Of a stretch of 64,000 bases of DNA, positions 36,923 through 44,829 are shown piece after piece. Position 1 is the stretch's first letter. Each line of letters begins with the position of its first letter. The notes below the pieces were generated by a model. The model was given only the letters and a program-made list of their open reading frames with translations. It ran no database searches and was not told the DNA's origin. Origin of the DNA: Gemmobacter nectariphilus DSM 15620 (GTDB taxonomy: Bacteria > Pseudomonadota > Alphaproteobacteria > Rhodobacterales > Rhodobacteraceae); assembly GCF_000429765.1 (NCBI RefSeq), contig NZ_AUCM01000008.1, positions 62,001 to 126,000 on the forward strand. Reading direction: 5' to 3'. The position numbers and the translations under genes are program-made.

Positions 36923-38011
36923 ATGGTGTTCGGCTTTCTGAAGGGTCAGTTCATCGACGTGATCCACTGGGTGGACGACACCCGTGATACGATGGTCTGG
37001 CGGTTCGACCGGCAGGGCCATGCGATCATGTATGGCGCCAAGCTGACCGTGCGCGAGGGGCAGGCCGCCGTCTTCATCCATGAAGGGCAGCTGGCCGATG
37101 TGTTCGGGCCGGGGCTTTACATGCTGGAGACGAACAACATGCCGGTGCTGACGGCATTGCAGCACTGGGACCACGGGTTCAATTCGCCCTTCAAGTCCGA
37201 GATCTATTTCGTCAACACCACCCGGTTCACAGGGCAGAAATGGGGCACGCGCAACCCGGTGATGCTGCGCGATCCGGAATTCGGGCCGCTGCGGCTGCGC
37301 GCCTTTGGTGCCTATTCGATGCGGGTGACCGATCCGGGCCGGTTCATGACCGAAATCGTCGGCACCGATGGCGAATTCACCACCGACGAGATCACCGTGC
37401 ATATCCGCGATGTGATCGTGCAGGAATTTTCCCGCACCGTCGCGGGGGCGGGGATCCCGGCGCTGGACATGGCCGCGAACCTTGACCAGCTGGGCAAGAT
37501 GGTGCGCGAGGCGATGGGGCCCTCGGTCGCGCAATACGGGCTGGAGCTGCCGGACTTCGTGATCGAGAATGTCTCGTTGCCCGAGGCGGTCGAGAAGGTG
37601 CTGGACCAGCGCACCTCGATGGGGGTTGTCGGGGATCTGAACCGCTATGGCCAGTTTGCCGCCGCCGAGGCACTGGGCAAGGCCGCCGAGGCGCCGGGGT
37701 CGGCCATGGGGGCAGGCCTTGGCGCCGCGATGGGGGCTGCGATGGGCGCGGCGGGGCCCTGGGGCGGGCGGCCAGCCGCCGCGCCGCCCCCCTTGCCGCC
37801 CGTTCAGGCGGTGGAATGGCACCTGGCCGAAGGCGGGCAGACGCAGGGCCCCTTTGCCACCGAGGCGCTGCCCGGGCTTGTGGCACAAGGGCGGCTGACG
37901 CGGGCGACGCTGGTCTGGTCCGAAGGGATGGAGGGCTGGAAGCCTGCAGGCGAGGTTCCGGCGCTGGCCTCGCTGATGGCCCGGGTGCCGCCGCCCCCGC
38001 CGGCGGGCTGA
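36923..38011 (+). CDS. SPFH-domain protein with C-terminal GYF_2 domain (YdjI-like)
   Basis: The 362-residue protein matches the virion-core/YdjI branch of the SPFH family (about 1-240; QAAVFIHEGQLADVFGPGLYML). A Gly/Ala-rich linker (about 250-290) follows, then a GYF_2/DUF4339-like domain with EWHLAEGGQTQGPFATEAL. SPFH proteins form membrane-associated oligomers, and the GYF_2 domain probably binds proline-rich partners. A very good AGGAAGGAG site precedes the ATG. The downstream zinc-ribbon gene is 15 bases away. Confidence 0.88.
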   Translation: MVFGFLKGQFIDVIHWVDDTRDTMVWRFDRQGHAIMYGAKLTVREGQAAVFIHEGQLADVFGPGLYMLETNNMPVLTALQHWDHGFNSPFKSEIYFVNTTRFTGQKWGTRNPVMLRDPEFGPLRLRAFGAYSMRVTDPGRFMTEIVGTDGEFTTDEITVHIRDVIVQEFSRTVAGAGIPALDMAANLDQLGKMVREAMGPSVAQYGLELPDFVIENVSLPEAVEKVLDQRTSMGVVGDLNRYGQFAAAEALGKAAEAPGSAMGAGLGAAMGAAMGAAGPWGGRPAAAPPPLPPVQAVEWHLAEGGQTQGPFATEALPGLVAQGRLTRATLVWSEGMEGWKPAGEVPALASLMARVPPPPPAG

Positions 38012-38026
38012 CCGGGGCGTCTTGGG

Positions 38027-39127
38027 ATGCAGACCGCGACAAGCTGGCCCTGCGAAAGCTGCGGCGCTGCACTGACCTTTGATCCGGGCTCGGGGCAGCT
38101 GGTCTGCGGGCATTGCGGCCATGTTCAGGCCATGCCCGATGTGCCGCAACGCGACAAGGCGCGGGCCCTGGTCGAGAATGATCTGAACACGGCGCTGCGC
38201 GGCGCCCTGCCCCCGGCCGCCATGGAGGAGATCCGCGTCTCGCGCTGTCCGGGCTGCGGGGCCGAGCTGGAGCTGGGCGAGGGGGTCGCGGCGACCGCCT
38301 GCCCGTTCTGTGCCACCCCGGTCGTGCCGCAAGAGGCCCCGCTGCGGGCGATCCGGCCGCAGGCGCTGTTGCCCTTTGCGGTGCCCGAACGCGAGGCGCG
38401 GGCGGCGATGGTGGCCTGGCTGGGCCGGTTGTGGTTTGCCCCCAATGGCTTGCAGGACTATGCGCGCAAGGGGCGGCTTCTGACCGGCATCTATGTGCCG
38501 TTCTGGACCTTTGATGCCGCAACGCGCAGCCGCTATGCCGGGCAGCGGGGCGATGCCTATTACGAGACGCGCTGGGTCACGGTCGAGGTCAACGGAAAGC
38601 AGGAGCGGCGGCAGGAACAGGTGCGCAAGATCCGTTGGTCGCCGGTGCGCGGCTGGGTGTCGCGCCGGTTCGACGATGTGCTGGTGATCGGCTCGGACAG
38701 CCTGCCGCGCGGGCATACCGAGGCGCTGGCGCCGTGGGATCTGTCAGGCTTGCGGCCCCATGCGCCGGACTATCTGTCGGGGTTTCAGGCCGAGGCCTAT
38801 TCGGTGCCGCTGGAACAGGGGCATGCGCTGGCGCGCGGCGAGATGGAGGCGGTGATTGCCAGCGACGTGCGCCGCGACATCGGCGGCGACGAGCAGCGGA
38901 TCGAGCGGATCGACACCGACTGGTCCGAGGAGACCTTCAAGCATATCCTGCTGCCGGTCTGGACGGCGGCCTACAAATACGGCGGCAAGAGCTATCGGTT
39001 CGTGGTCAACGGCCAGACCGGCAAGGTCAAGGGCGAGCGGCCCTGGTCGGTCTGGAAGATCGCCTTTGCCGTGGTGCTGGGGCTGGCGGTGGCCGGGGCG
39101 CTGGCCTGGCTGGGGCAGCAGAGGTAG
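38027..39127 (+). CDS. Zinc-ribbon membrane protein (YdjG-like)
   Basis: This 366-residue protein has two zinc ribbons at the N-terminus (CESCGAALTFDPGSGQLVCGHCG; CPGCGAELELGEG...CPFC). A beta-rich central domain and one C-terminal membrane helix (about 343-362) follow. This is the layout of Bacillus YdjG-type proteins that accompany YdjI. It probably recruits partners at the membrane. A HerA-like ATPase gene converges on it. Confidence 0.82.
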   Translation: MQTATSWPCESCGAALTFDPGSGQLVCGHCGHVQAMPDVPQRDKARALVENDLNTALRGALPPAAMEEIRVSRCPGCGAELELGEGVAATACPFCATPVVPQEAPLRAIRPQALLPFAVPEREARAAMVAWLGRLWFAPNGLQDYARKGRLLTGIYVPFWTFDAATRSRYAGQRGDAYYETRWVTVEVNGKQERRQEQVRKIRWSPVRGWVSRRFDDVLVIGSDSLPRGHTEALAPWDLSGLRPHAPDYLSGFQAEAYSVPLEQGHALARGEMEAVIASDVRRDIGGDEQRIERIDTDWSEETFKHILLPVWTAAYKYGGKSYRFVVNGQTGKVKGERPWSVWKIAFAVVLGLAVAGALAWLGQQR

Positions 39128-39205
39128 AGCGCCCCCCTGTGGCAGCCTGGCGCTGCGGGGGCGCTGCCCCCGGTCGCTGGTGCGCCTGTGGACAGGGCGC
39201 GCCTG

Positions 39206-39233
39206 CCCCCGGGGTATTTGGAAAAAGGCAAAG
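39206..39233 (+). repeat. Dispersed repeat, half-element
   Basis: CCCCCGGGGTATTTGGAAAAAGGC lies between the zinc-ribbon and HerA-like genes, ending 4 bases from the latter's stop. A GC hairpin (CGGGGGC, loop GCT, GCCCCCG) is found 45 bases before. Confidence 0.78.
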
Positions 39234-39237
39234 CCGA

Positions 39238-40785
39238 TCAGCGCGATCTGAACAGGGTGCCCAGGATGCCGCGCACGATGGCCTGGCCCGATCTGGTGCC
39301 AAGTTGGCGGGCGAAGGATTTGGCAAAGGCCTCGGTCACGGAATCCGACTGGCGCGAGGGGCTGCGTCTTGTGGTCTTGCGTTCGGGCGTGTCGTTGCGC
39401 GCGGTCGGGTCATAGCGGCGGGCGCGGTTATAGTCGCGCGCCTCGTCGGCATCGGCCTTGTGCCGGGCGGCTTCGGCCGCGGCGGTCTGAGCCCGGCGGG
39501 CAAGCATTTCCTGCGCCGAGTCGCGGTCGATCACCTTGTCGTATTTGCCGGCAAGGGGCGAAGCCGCGATCAGGGCGGCGCGGGTGCCGGGGTCGATCGG
39601 ACCCAGCATGGACGCGGGCGGGCGGATCAGCGTGCGTTCCACCATGCCCGGAATGCCCTTGGCTTCGAGGAAGGAGGTCACCGCCTCGCCGGTGCCGACC
39701 TCGCGGATGGCGTCTTCGGTGGAAAAGCGCGGGTTGGGCCGGTAGTTCTGGGCGGCCAGGCGCAGATCCTTCTGGTCCTTGGCAGTGAAGGCGCGCAGGG
39801 CGTGCTGGACGCGGTTGCCAAGCTGGCCGAGCACCGCATCGGGCACGTCGGCGGGGTTTTGCGTGATGAAATATACCCCCACCCCTTTCGAGCGGATCAG
39901 CCTTGCGACCTGTTCCACCTTGTCGATCAGGGCCTTGGGGGCCCCGTCGAACAAGAGATGCGCCTCGTCGAAGAAGAAGACCAGTTTCGGCTTGTCGGGG
40001 TTGCCGACCTCGGGCAGTTCCTCGAACAATTCCGACAGCAGCCAGAGCAGGAAGGTCGCATAAAGGCGCGGGGAATTCATCAGCCGGTCGGCGGCCAGAA
40101 TGTTGATGCGGCCGCGCCCCCGGTCATCGGTCAGCAGGAAATCGGCCAGATCGAGCGCGGGCTCGCCAAAGAGCGCCGCCCCCCCCTGGTTTTCCAGCAC
40201 GAGCAGGCGGCGCTGGATTGCCCCCACCGAGGCCGGAGAGACAAGGCCATAGCTGCCCGACAGCGCCTTGGCGTTTTCCGCGACAAAGGCCAGCATTGCC
40301 GTCAGATCCTTGAAATCCAGCAGCGGCAGCCCCTGTTCATCCGCCAGACGGAAGGCAATGTTCATCACGCCCTCCTGCGCCTCGGACAGGTCGAGCATCT
40401 GGCTGAGCAGCAGGGGGCCCATCTCGGCCACCGTGGTGCGCACCGGGTGACCCTGCTGGCCCCAGATGTCCCAGAAGGTCACCGGAAAGCTGTCATAGTG
40501 CAGATCAAGCCCGATGGTCGCCGCGCGCTTCAGGAAGGCATCGTGCAGCTTGCCTTGCGGATTGCCCGGCAGCGCAAGGCCCGACAGATCGCCCTTGACG
40601 TCCGAGAGGAACACCGGAACGCCAGCGGCTGAAAAACCTTCGGCAAGGATTTGCAACGTGACGGTTTTTCCGGTTCCGGTGGCGCCTGCGATCAGCCCGT
40701 GGCGGTTGCCGAACCCCAGCAGCAGGTTTTGCGGCGCCCCATAACCGTCGCCGCCGCCGCCTACGAAAATCCGGTCTGTCACCAT
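39238..40785 (-). CDS. HerA-like ATPase (DUF853 family)
   Basis: The 515-residue protein has a Walker A GATGTGKT (34-41) and a Walker [14 protein letters not shown] (about 263-275). An arginine-finger region and a charged Ala/Arg-rich tail follow, as in the DUF853 branch of HerA/FtsK-like ATPases. Members are predicted DNA or protein translocases of unknown function. I prefer ATG 40785 to GTG 40791; neither has a strong ribosome site. It converges on the SPFH/zinc-ribbon module, so a functional link is only possible. Confidence 0.88.
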   Translation of the reverse strand: MVTDRIFVGGGGDGYGAPQNLLLGFGNRHGLIAGATGTGKTVTLQILAEGFSAAGVPVFLSDVKGDLSGLALPGNPQGKLHDAFLKRAATIGLDLHYDSFPVTFWDIWGQQGHPVRTTVAEMGPLLLSQMLDLSEAQEGVMNIAFRLADEQGLPLLDFKDLTAMLAFVAENAKALSGSYGLVSPASVGAIQRRLLVLENQGGAALFGEPALDLADFLLTDDRGRGRINILAADRLMNSPRLYATFLLWLLSELFEELPEVGNPDKPKLVFFFDEAHLLFDGAPKALIDKVEQVARLIRSKGVGVYFITQNPADVPDAVLGQLGNRVQHALRAFTAKDQKDLRLAAQNYRPNPRFSTEDAIREVGTGEAVTSFLEAKGIPGMVERTLIRPPASMLGPIDPGTRAALIAASPLAGKYDKVIDRDSAQEMLARRAQTAAAEAARHKADADEARDYNRARRYDPTARNDTPERKTTRRSPSRQSDSVTEAFAKSFARQLGTRSGQAIVRGILGTLFRSR

Positions 40786-40849
40786 TGCCACACTGCCCCC
40801 GTCGCCGTTTCGGGGCGCCCCTCGCGCGCCCGCGCGGTGTCACCATACA

Positions 40850-40960
40850 TTGTTAATCGTCCTGTGCCAGTGTGGAACCTGTCCACCAAGGGCGCGCAGC
40901 CCAAGGTGGGCGGCTTCCTCCCTGTCGGACTGGCCGCGCCCGTGGGGCGCGGCCCTTTTC
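40850..40960 (+). ncRNA. Candidate small RNA A with an anti-Shine-Dalgarno segment
   Basis: The intergenic stretch contains an interrupted hairpin (CCACC and GGG with CCC and GGTGG, 40883-40909), then CTTCCTCCCT (40914-40923). A perfect 10-base terminator stem (GGCCGCGCCC, loop GTG, GGGCGCGGCC, 40932-40954) with TTTT follows. The C-rich segment is complementary to ribosome sites, as in CcsR-type RNAs of Rhodobacter. No open frame is present. The 5' end is a guess from a weak TTGTTA-type promoter. Confidence 0.5.
40932..40959 (+). terminator. Terminator of candidate RNA A
   Basis: A perfect 10-base stem with a three-base GTG loop is followed by CTTTT. It cannot belong to an annotated gene, because the nearest upstream gene is on the other strand and points away. 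Confidence 0.85.
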
Positions 40961-40984
40961 GTTACATAACTGCCAGAATTCCTG

Positions 40985-41013
40985 TTGACGGACGCAGAAT
41001 CAGGCCCTAGCGT
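40985..41013 (+). promoter_or_regulatory. Promoter for candidate RNA B
   Basis: TTGACG (40985-40990) and TAGCGT (41008-41013) are 17 bases apart. Transcription would start near 41020, just before a short hairpin (GTCGG / CCGAC). Confidence 0.6.
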
Positions 41014-41019
41014 TCGGGG

Positions 41020-41082
41020 CATAAGTCGGCCGGTCCGACAGGGAGCAAAGAATGATGAAAAAGGGCCTCGCGGCCCTTTTTC
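41020..41082 (+). ncRNA. Candidate RNA B, possible decoy of RNA A
   Basis: A transcript from the TTGACG promoter would end at the terminator at 41058-41081. Its bases 41028-41048 (GGCCGGTCCGACAGGGAGCAA) are complementary to 40915-40935 of RNA A at 19 of 21 positions, one of the two mismatches being a possible G-U pair. The pairing covers a ribosome-site-like AGGGAG. It may also be the leader of the small frame at 41052. Confidence 0.45.
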
Positions 41083-41165
41083 TATTCCGGTCTTCGGCGC
41101 CCGCCCGTTCACAACTTCGCGCCCCGATGGCGGGAATGCGCCCTGTCCCCCGTTTTGGGGCCTGA
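41052..41165 (+). CDS. Possible 37-residue small protein
   Basis: ATGATGAAAAAG begins a short frame (MMKKGLAALFLF...) with GGGAG 7 bases upstream. A terminator hairpin falls inside codons 3-10, so full translation would require readthrough. The rest is a composition-biased Arg/Pro sequence. It may be no gene at all. Confidence 0.2.
   Translation: MMKKGLAALFLFRSSAPARSQLRAPMAGMRPVPRFGA
41058..41081 (+). terminator. Rho-independent terminator (RNA B)
   Basis: The stem AAAAAGGGCC / GGCCCTTTTT with loop TCGC forms a classical terminator that works on either strand. Confidence 0.8.
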
Positions 41166-41219
41166 CTTGGGTGGCCTTGCATGATAACCCGGCGCCAGAC
41201 CAACCAAGACGGGATTGTC

Positions 41220-41894
41220 ATGACATCCACCCAAACGCTGTTCGCCCTGGCGCTGTCGGCCTTGCTGGCCGCGCCCGTGCTGGCCCAGACCACGACCGCG
41301 CCGGGCACGGAGACCAAGCCCGCTGCAGGCGCCACCGACGAGGCCATCGACAAGGCCGGCATCTCGCTGGGCGAGACGGTCGATGGCATCGGGACGACCT
41401 ATGTCAAGGAAACCTTCGACGACTGGCAGGTGACCTGCGTGCGCACCGAAACCGGGGTCGATCCGTGCCAGCTCTATCAGCTGATGCAGGACGATCAGGG
41501 CAATTCGGTTGCTGAAATCAACCTGTTCAACCTGCCGGCCGGCGGCAAGGCGGCCGCGGGCGCCTCGATCGTCACGCCGCTGGAGACGCTGCTGACGGCG
41601 CAGGTGACGCTGCAAGTCGATGGTGGCCAGGCCAAGCGCTATCCGTTCACGCTCTGCGCCTCGATGGGCTGCATCGCGCGGGTCGGCTTTACCGATGCCG
41701 AGCTGAACAGCTTCCGCAAGGGCAACAAGGCAACCTTCGTGATCGTGCCGGCGATGCTGCCGGATGAAGAGGTCCCGATCACCATGTCGCTCAAGGGCTT
41801 CACCGCAGGTTATGAGGCTGTCGTCAAGGCGAACGAGGCTGCCGACAAGGCCGCCGCCGATGCCGCGGCCAAGGCCAAGCCGGCCGGCAACTGA
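41220..41894 (+). CDS. IalB family periplasmic protein
   Basis: The predicted 224-residue protein has a Sec signal peptide (residues about 1-22, APVLAQ) and the IalB domain. It includes YVKETFDDWQVTC, the Cys pair region DPCQLYQ and TLCASMGCIARVGF. A Lys/Ala-rich tail with helical repeats (KAAADAAAKAKPAG) closes it. IalB was named for invasion in Bartonella, but it is widespread in non-pathogenic alphaproteobacteria, where its role is unknown. It is a single gene followed by a terminator. Confidence 0.92.
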   Translation: MTSTQTLFALALSALLAAPVLAQTTTAPGTETKPAAGATDEAIDKAGISLGETVDGIGTTYVKETFDDWQVTCVRTETGVDPCQLYQLMQDDQGNSVAEINLFNLPAGGKAAAGASIVTPLETLLTAQVTLQVDGGQAKRYPFTLCASMGCIARVGFTDAELNSFRKGNKATFVIVPAMLPDEEVPITMSLKGFTAGYEAVVKANEAADKAAADAAAKAKPAGN

Positions 41895-41917
41895 CCGGTC
41901 CTGCGATCGCGCATTCG

Positions 41918-41943
41918 GGCCGCCCTTTCGGGGGCGGCCTTTT
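41918..41943 (+). terminator. Terminator of the IalB-family gene
   Basis: Stem GGCCGCCC / GGGCGGCC with loop TTTCGG, followed by TTTT, 24 bases after the stop codon. Confidence 0.85.
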
Positions 41944-42017
41944 GCATCCGCGGACCAAGTTGCGGCGCAGGCCCCCTTGATCTGCCCGGTGCGGCCCTGT
42001 ATCAGGCAGAGGCGCTC

Positions 42018-42091
42018 GCGGGTATGGTGTAGTGGTAGCGCCTCAGCCTTCCAAGCTGATGGGGCGGGTTCGATTCCCGCTACCCGCTCCA
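42018..42091 (+). tRNA. tRNA-Gly (anticodon TCC)
   Basis: The acceptor stem GCGGGTA pairs with TACCCGC, discriminator T, and CCA is encoded. The anticodon loop CTTCCAA is closed by TCAGC/GCTGA and gives anticodon TCC. The T-arm GCGGG-TTCGATT-CCCGC is intact. Confidence 0.97.
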
Positions 42092-42115
42092 ATCCTCTGT
42101 CACCCTGGCCAGATG

Positions 42116-42556
42116 TCAGCGCACCGGCACAGTCGAGATCGACATCTTCGCCGACCCTTCGATCAGTTCATTCGCGTGGCTCAGATAGATCAGCGTTCGG
42201 TTCGCCTCGTCGTAGATGCGTGTCACGCGCAGGCTCTTGAAGACCAGCGAGCGGCCTTCGGAAAACACCCGTTCCCCCTTGGGGCCGCGGGCGATGGTGC
42301 CCAATTCGATCGGCCCGGTCTGCTGGCAGGCAATCGCGGCGTTGGACGGGTCCTCGAACCAGTTGCCCTGTTTCAGCCGGTCCAGAACAGAGCGCTCGAA
42401 ATAGGCGATATGGCAGGTCACCCCGCTGACCTTGGGATCGGCAATCGCCTCGATCACCACATCGTTGCCGGTCCAGTCAACGCCCACGCGCCCGACCTCT
42501 TCGGCAAGGGCAGGACCGGCAAGGGCCGTCAGGACAAGCGCAATCACCCGGTGCAT
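42116..42556 (-). CDS. CreA family periplasmic protein
   Basis: This 146-residue protein has a Sec signal peptide (about 1-18). Its core, including VGRVGVDWTGNDVVIEAI, CHIAYF, DPSNAAIACQQTGPI and FKSLRVTRIYD, matches CreA, an uncharacterised secreted protein of proteobacteria. It ends 25 bases after the tRNA-Gly on the opposite strand. No creBCD two-component genes are present, so the name gives no pathway. The start at 42556 begins the signal peptide. Confidence 0.93.
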   Translation of the reverse strand: MHRVIALVLTALAGPALAEEVGRVGVDWTGNDVVIEAIADPKVSGVTCHIAYFERSVLDRLKQGNWFEDPSNAAIACQQTGPIELGTIARGPKGERVFSEGRSLVFKSLRVTRIYDEANRTLIYLSHANELIEGSAKMSISTVPVR

Positions 42557-42697
42557 GGGCAGATCTCCTGTGTCGATTCGCACCACGAGTATCGCAGCGC
42601 AATCCGCCCTTGGGCACCATGCAGACCAGAAATGTCGGGAAAGGATCGGCCCTGTCACGCGGGGCCCGCGTGGCCGCAGCACGGCGGCCCGAAAACA

Positions 42698-42723
42698 CGG
42701 CCGCCCCGGCAACGGGGCGGCCG
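42698..42723 (-). terminator. Terminator of the HU gene
   Basis: A 10-base stem (CGGCCGCCCC / GGGGCGGCCG, loop GTTGCC on the minus strand) is followed by TGTTTTC, 9 bases after the HU stop codon. Confidence 0.85.
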
Positions 42724-42732
42724 CGGAACGGC

Positions 42733-43020
42733 TCAGGCGTTCACGCTGTCTTTCAGCGCCTTGGCAACGGCGATCTTGACCTGCTTGTCGGCAGCCTTGG
42801 TCACCATCTCGCCGGTGGCAGGATTGCGGACCTGACGCTCGGGGCGGGCCTTGCAGGCGATCTTGCCGATCCCCGGCAGGGTCACGGTGCCGCCGGCGGC
42901 GACTTCACGCGCCACGACATCGGCCACGGCATCCAGCGCGGCGGTCGCGGTCTTGCGATCGGCGCCCATGGCTTCGGCAAGCGCCGCGACGAGCTGGGTC
43001 TTGGTCATCGGTTTCGACAT
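42733..43020 (-). CDS. HU family DNA-binding protein
   Basis: The 95-residue protein has the HU/IHF fold with MTKTQLVAALAEAMGADRKT, VTLPGIGKI and the DNA-binding arm PERQVRNPATGEMVTKAADK. It compacts DNA and stabilises bends. The motif RNPATGE matches HU better than IHF. It stands alone, followed by a strong terminator, and has a 146-base upstream region that probably holds its promoter. AMP nucleosidase is the next gene on the same strand. Confidence 0.95.
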   Translation of the reverse strand: MSKPMTKTQLVAALAEAMGADRKTATAALDAVADVVAREVAAGGTVTLPGIGKIACKARPERQVRNPATGEMVTKAADKQVKIAVAKALKDSVNA

Positions 43021-43166
43021 GATTGCTTCCTTCGTTCGGTCCCGGTTGGTCCGGGATTTCGTGTTTGCCCCGTCTTCCGGGCCACCGATGCGCTACACAG
43101 GTTTTCGCCGTCCAGTTCAAGCCCGAAAGGCGGTTCATGGGCAGTTTCGCGCCGATTTCCTTGCGT

Positions 43167-44630
43167 TCACAAAAAGGCCGTCTCGTCGAAACTGCGCAGC
43201 TTGCGGCTGTGGATGCGCTCCAGCGGCATGTCGCGCAGCCGCTCCATCGCCCGCATTCCGATTTCCAGATGGCGGCCGACCTGCGTGCGGTAGAATTCGG
43301 TCGCCATGCCGGGCAGCTTCAGCTCGCCATGCAGCGGCTTGTCGGACACGCACAGCAGCGTGCCATAGGGCACCCGGAACCGATAGCCATTGGCCGCAAT
43401 CGTCGCGCTTTCCATGTCCAGCGCGATGGCGCGCGATTGTGACAGGCGCGCGACGGGGCCGGACTGCTCGCGCAGCTCCCAGTTGCGATTGTCGATCGTG
43501 GCCACGGTCCCCGTGCGCATGATGCGCTTGAGCTCATAGCCCTCCAGCCGCGTGACCTCGGCCACCGCCTCTTGCAGCGCGATCTGGATCTCGGCCAGGG
43601 CCGGGATCGGCACCCAGACCGGCAGATCGGCATCCAGAACGTGATCCTCGCGCAGATAGGCATGGGCCAGCACGAAATCCCCCAGCGCCTGCGTGTTGCG
43701 CAGCCCCGCGCAGTGCCCCACCATCAGCCAGGCATGGGGACGCAGCACGGCGATGTGGTCGGTCGCCGTCTTCGCATTCGACGGGCCGACACCAATGTTG
43801 ACCAGCGTGATCCCCTGCCCGTCCGCCCGCTTGAGGTGATAGGTCGGCATTTGCGGCAACTTGGCCAATCCCGGCATCTCGCCATCCGGGGTGGTGATCA
43901 CCTGATTGCCCGGCCCGACAAAGGCCGTGTAGCCGCTCTGCGGATCGGCCAGGGCGGCGCGGGCGCGGGTCTCGAATTCGTCGACATAGAACTGGTAGTT
44001 GGTGAACAGCACATGGTTCTGGAAATGCACCGGGTCGGTCGCGGTATAATGCGACAGCCGCGCCAGCGAATAATCCACCCGCTGCGCGGTAAAGGGCGCC
44101 AGCGGGCGCGAGCCATCGGCATTGAGCAGCCGGTCGCCATTGACGATATCGTCATTGGTCGTCGACAGGTCCGGCACATCGAACACATCGCGCAACGGAA
44201 AATCCAGCACGCCCTCTTGCGGGATCGTCACCGAAGGCGCCTGCGCCACCGCGAAATGCAGCGGGATCGGCGTCTGAGACGGGCCGATCTGCATGGGCAC
44301 GCCGTGATGGCGCATCAGCAGTTCCAGCTGCTGGGTCAGGTAGTTGCCGAACAGATCGGGGCGGGTGATCGTGGTGGCATAGACCCCCGGCTCGGACACA
44401 TGGCCAAAGGAAAGCCGGCTGTCGATCCGGTCGAAACTGGTCACCGTGAACCGGATCTCGGGGTAATAGGCCCGCACGCGCGCGGCCGGCCGCGCGATCT
44501 GACAGGCCGCGAACTGGTCCAGCAAAAAGTCCGTCGCCTCGGAATACAGCGCGCGCAGCCGGGCAACGGCCGCACGGGCATCGGTGAAATTCTCGGCAGG
44601 ATGGGCGGGCGGCGTCAGAAGATCGGTCAC
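43167..44630 (-). CDS. amn: AMP nucleosidase
   Basis: This 487-residue protein matches E. coli Amn in length and order. It has the N-terminal domain (ENFTDARAAVARLRALYSEA), the phosphorylase-like catalytic core (NIGVGPSNAKTATDHIAVLRPHAWLMVGHCAGL), YVDEFETRARAAL and the C-terminal region DMESATIAANGYRFRVPYGTLL. It splits AMP to adenine and ribose 5-phosphate. The GTG at 44630 gives the family length; a longer reading adds about 28 residues without similarity. The ribosome site is weak. Confidence 0.95.
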   Translation of the reverse strand: MTDLLTPPAHPAENFTDARAAVARLRALYSEATDFLLDQFAACQIARPAARVRAYYPEIRFTVTSFDRIDSRLSFGHVSEPGVYATTITRPDLFGNYLTQQLELLMRHHGVPMQIGPSQTPIPLHFAVAQAPSVTIPQEGVLDFPLRDVFDVPDLSTTNDDIVNGDRLLNADGSRPLAPFTAQRVDYSLARLSHYTATDPVHFQNHVLFTNYQFYVDEFETRARAALADPQSGYTAFVGPGNQVITTPDGEMPGLAKLPQMPTYHLKRADGQGITLVNIGVGPSNAKTATDHIAVLRPHAWLMVGHCAGLRNTQALGDFVLAHAYLREDHVLDADLPVWVPIPALAEIQIALQEAVAEVTRLEGYELKRIMRTGTVATIDNRNWELREQSGPVARLSQSRAIALDMESATIAANGYRFRVPYGTLLCVSDKPLHGELKLPGMATEFYRTQVGRHLEIGMRAMERLRDMPLERIHSRKLRSFDETAFL

Positions 44631-44741
44631 TGTTCTGTCTTTCGGAAATGATCGCCCACGATGCACCGGGCGGCCCGGGTGCGGCAAGCCCCCTTGACGA
44701 CTGGCGCTTCGCACATCCGCATGACAGGCCCGCGACAGGCC

Positions 44742-44815
44742 CTTTCATCTGTCCGCAAATATCCTCGGGGGGTGAATTGCCCGGCACGGGCAAGAGGGGG
44801 GCAGAAGGCCCCCCT
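44742..44815 (-). repeat. Composite repeat: hairpin plus GATATTTG core
   Basis: On the minus strand a hairpin (GGGGGGC, loop CTTCT, GCCCCCC; 44796-44814) leads into CCCCCCGAGGATATTTGCGG and ACAGATGAAAG. It lies after the pectate-lyase-fold gene and before amn. Confidence 0.8.
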
Positions 44816-44829
44816 CCCCGCTCTCCGCC

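Noticed and set aside
35756-38716. A 986-codon antisense frame over the SPFH module
   Set aside because: The same high-GC shadow effect; plus-strand domains are clear.
41220-41894. IalB as evidence of pathogenicity
   Set aside because: The family is common in free-living alphaproteobacteria and no other virulence genes are present.
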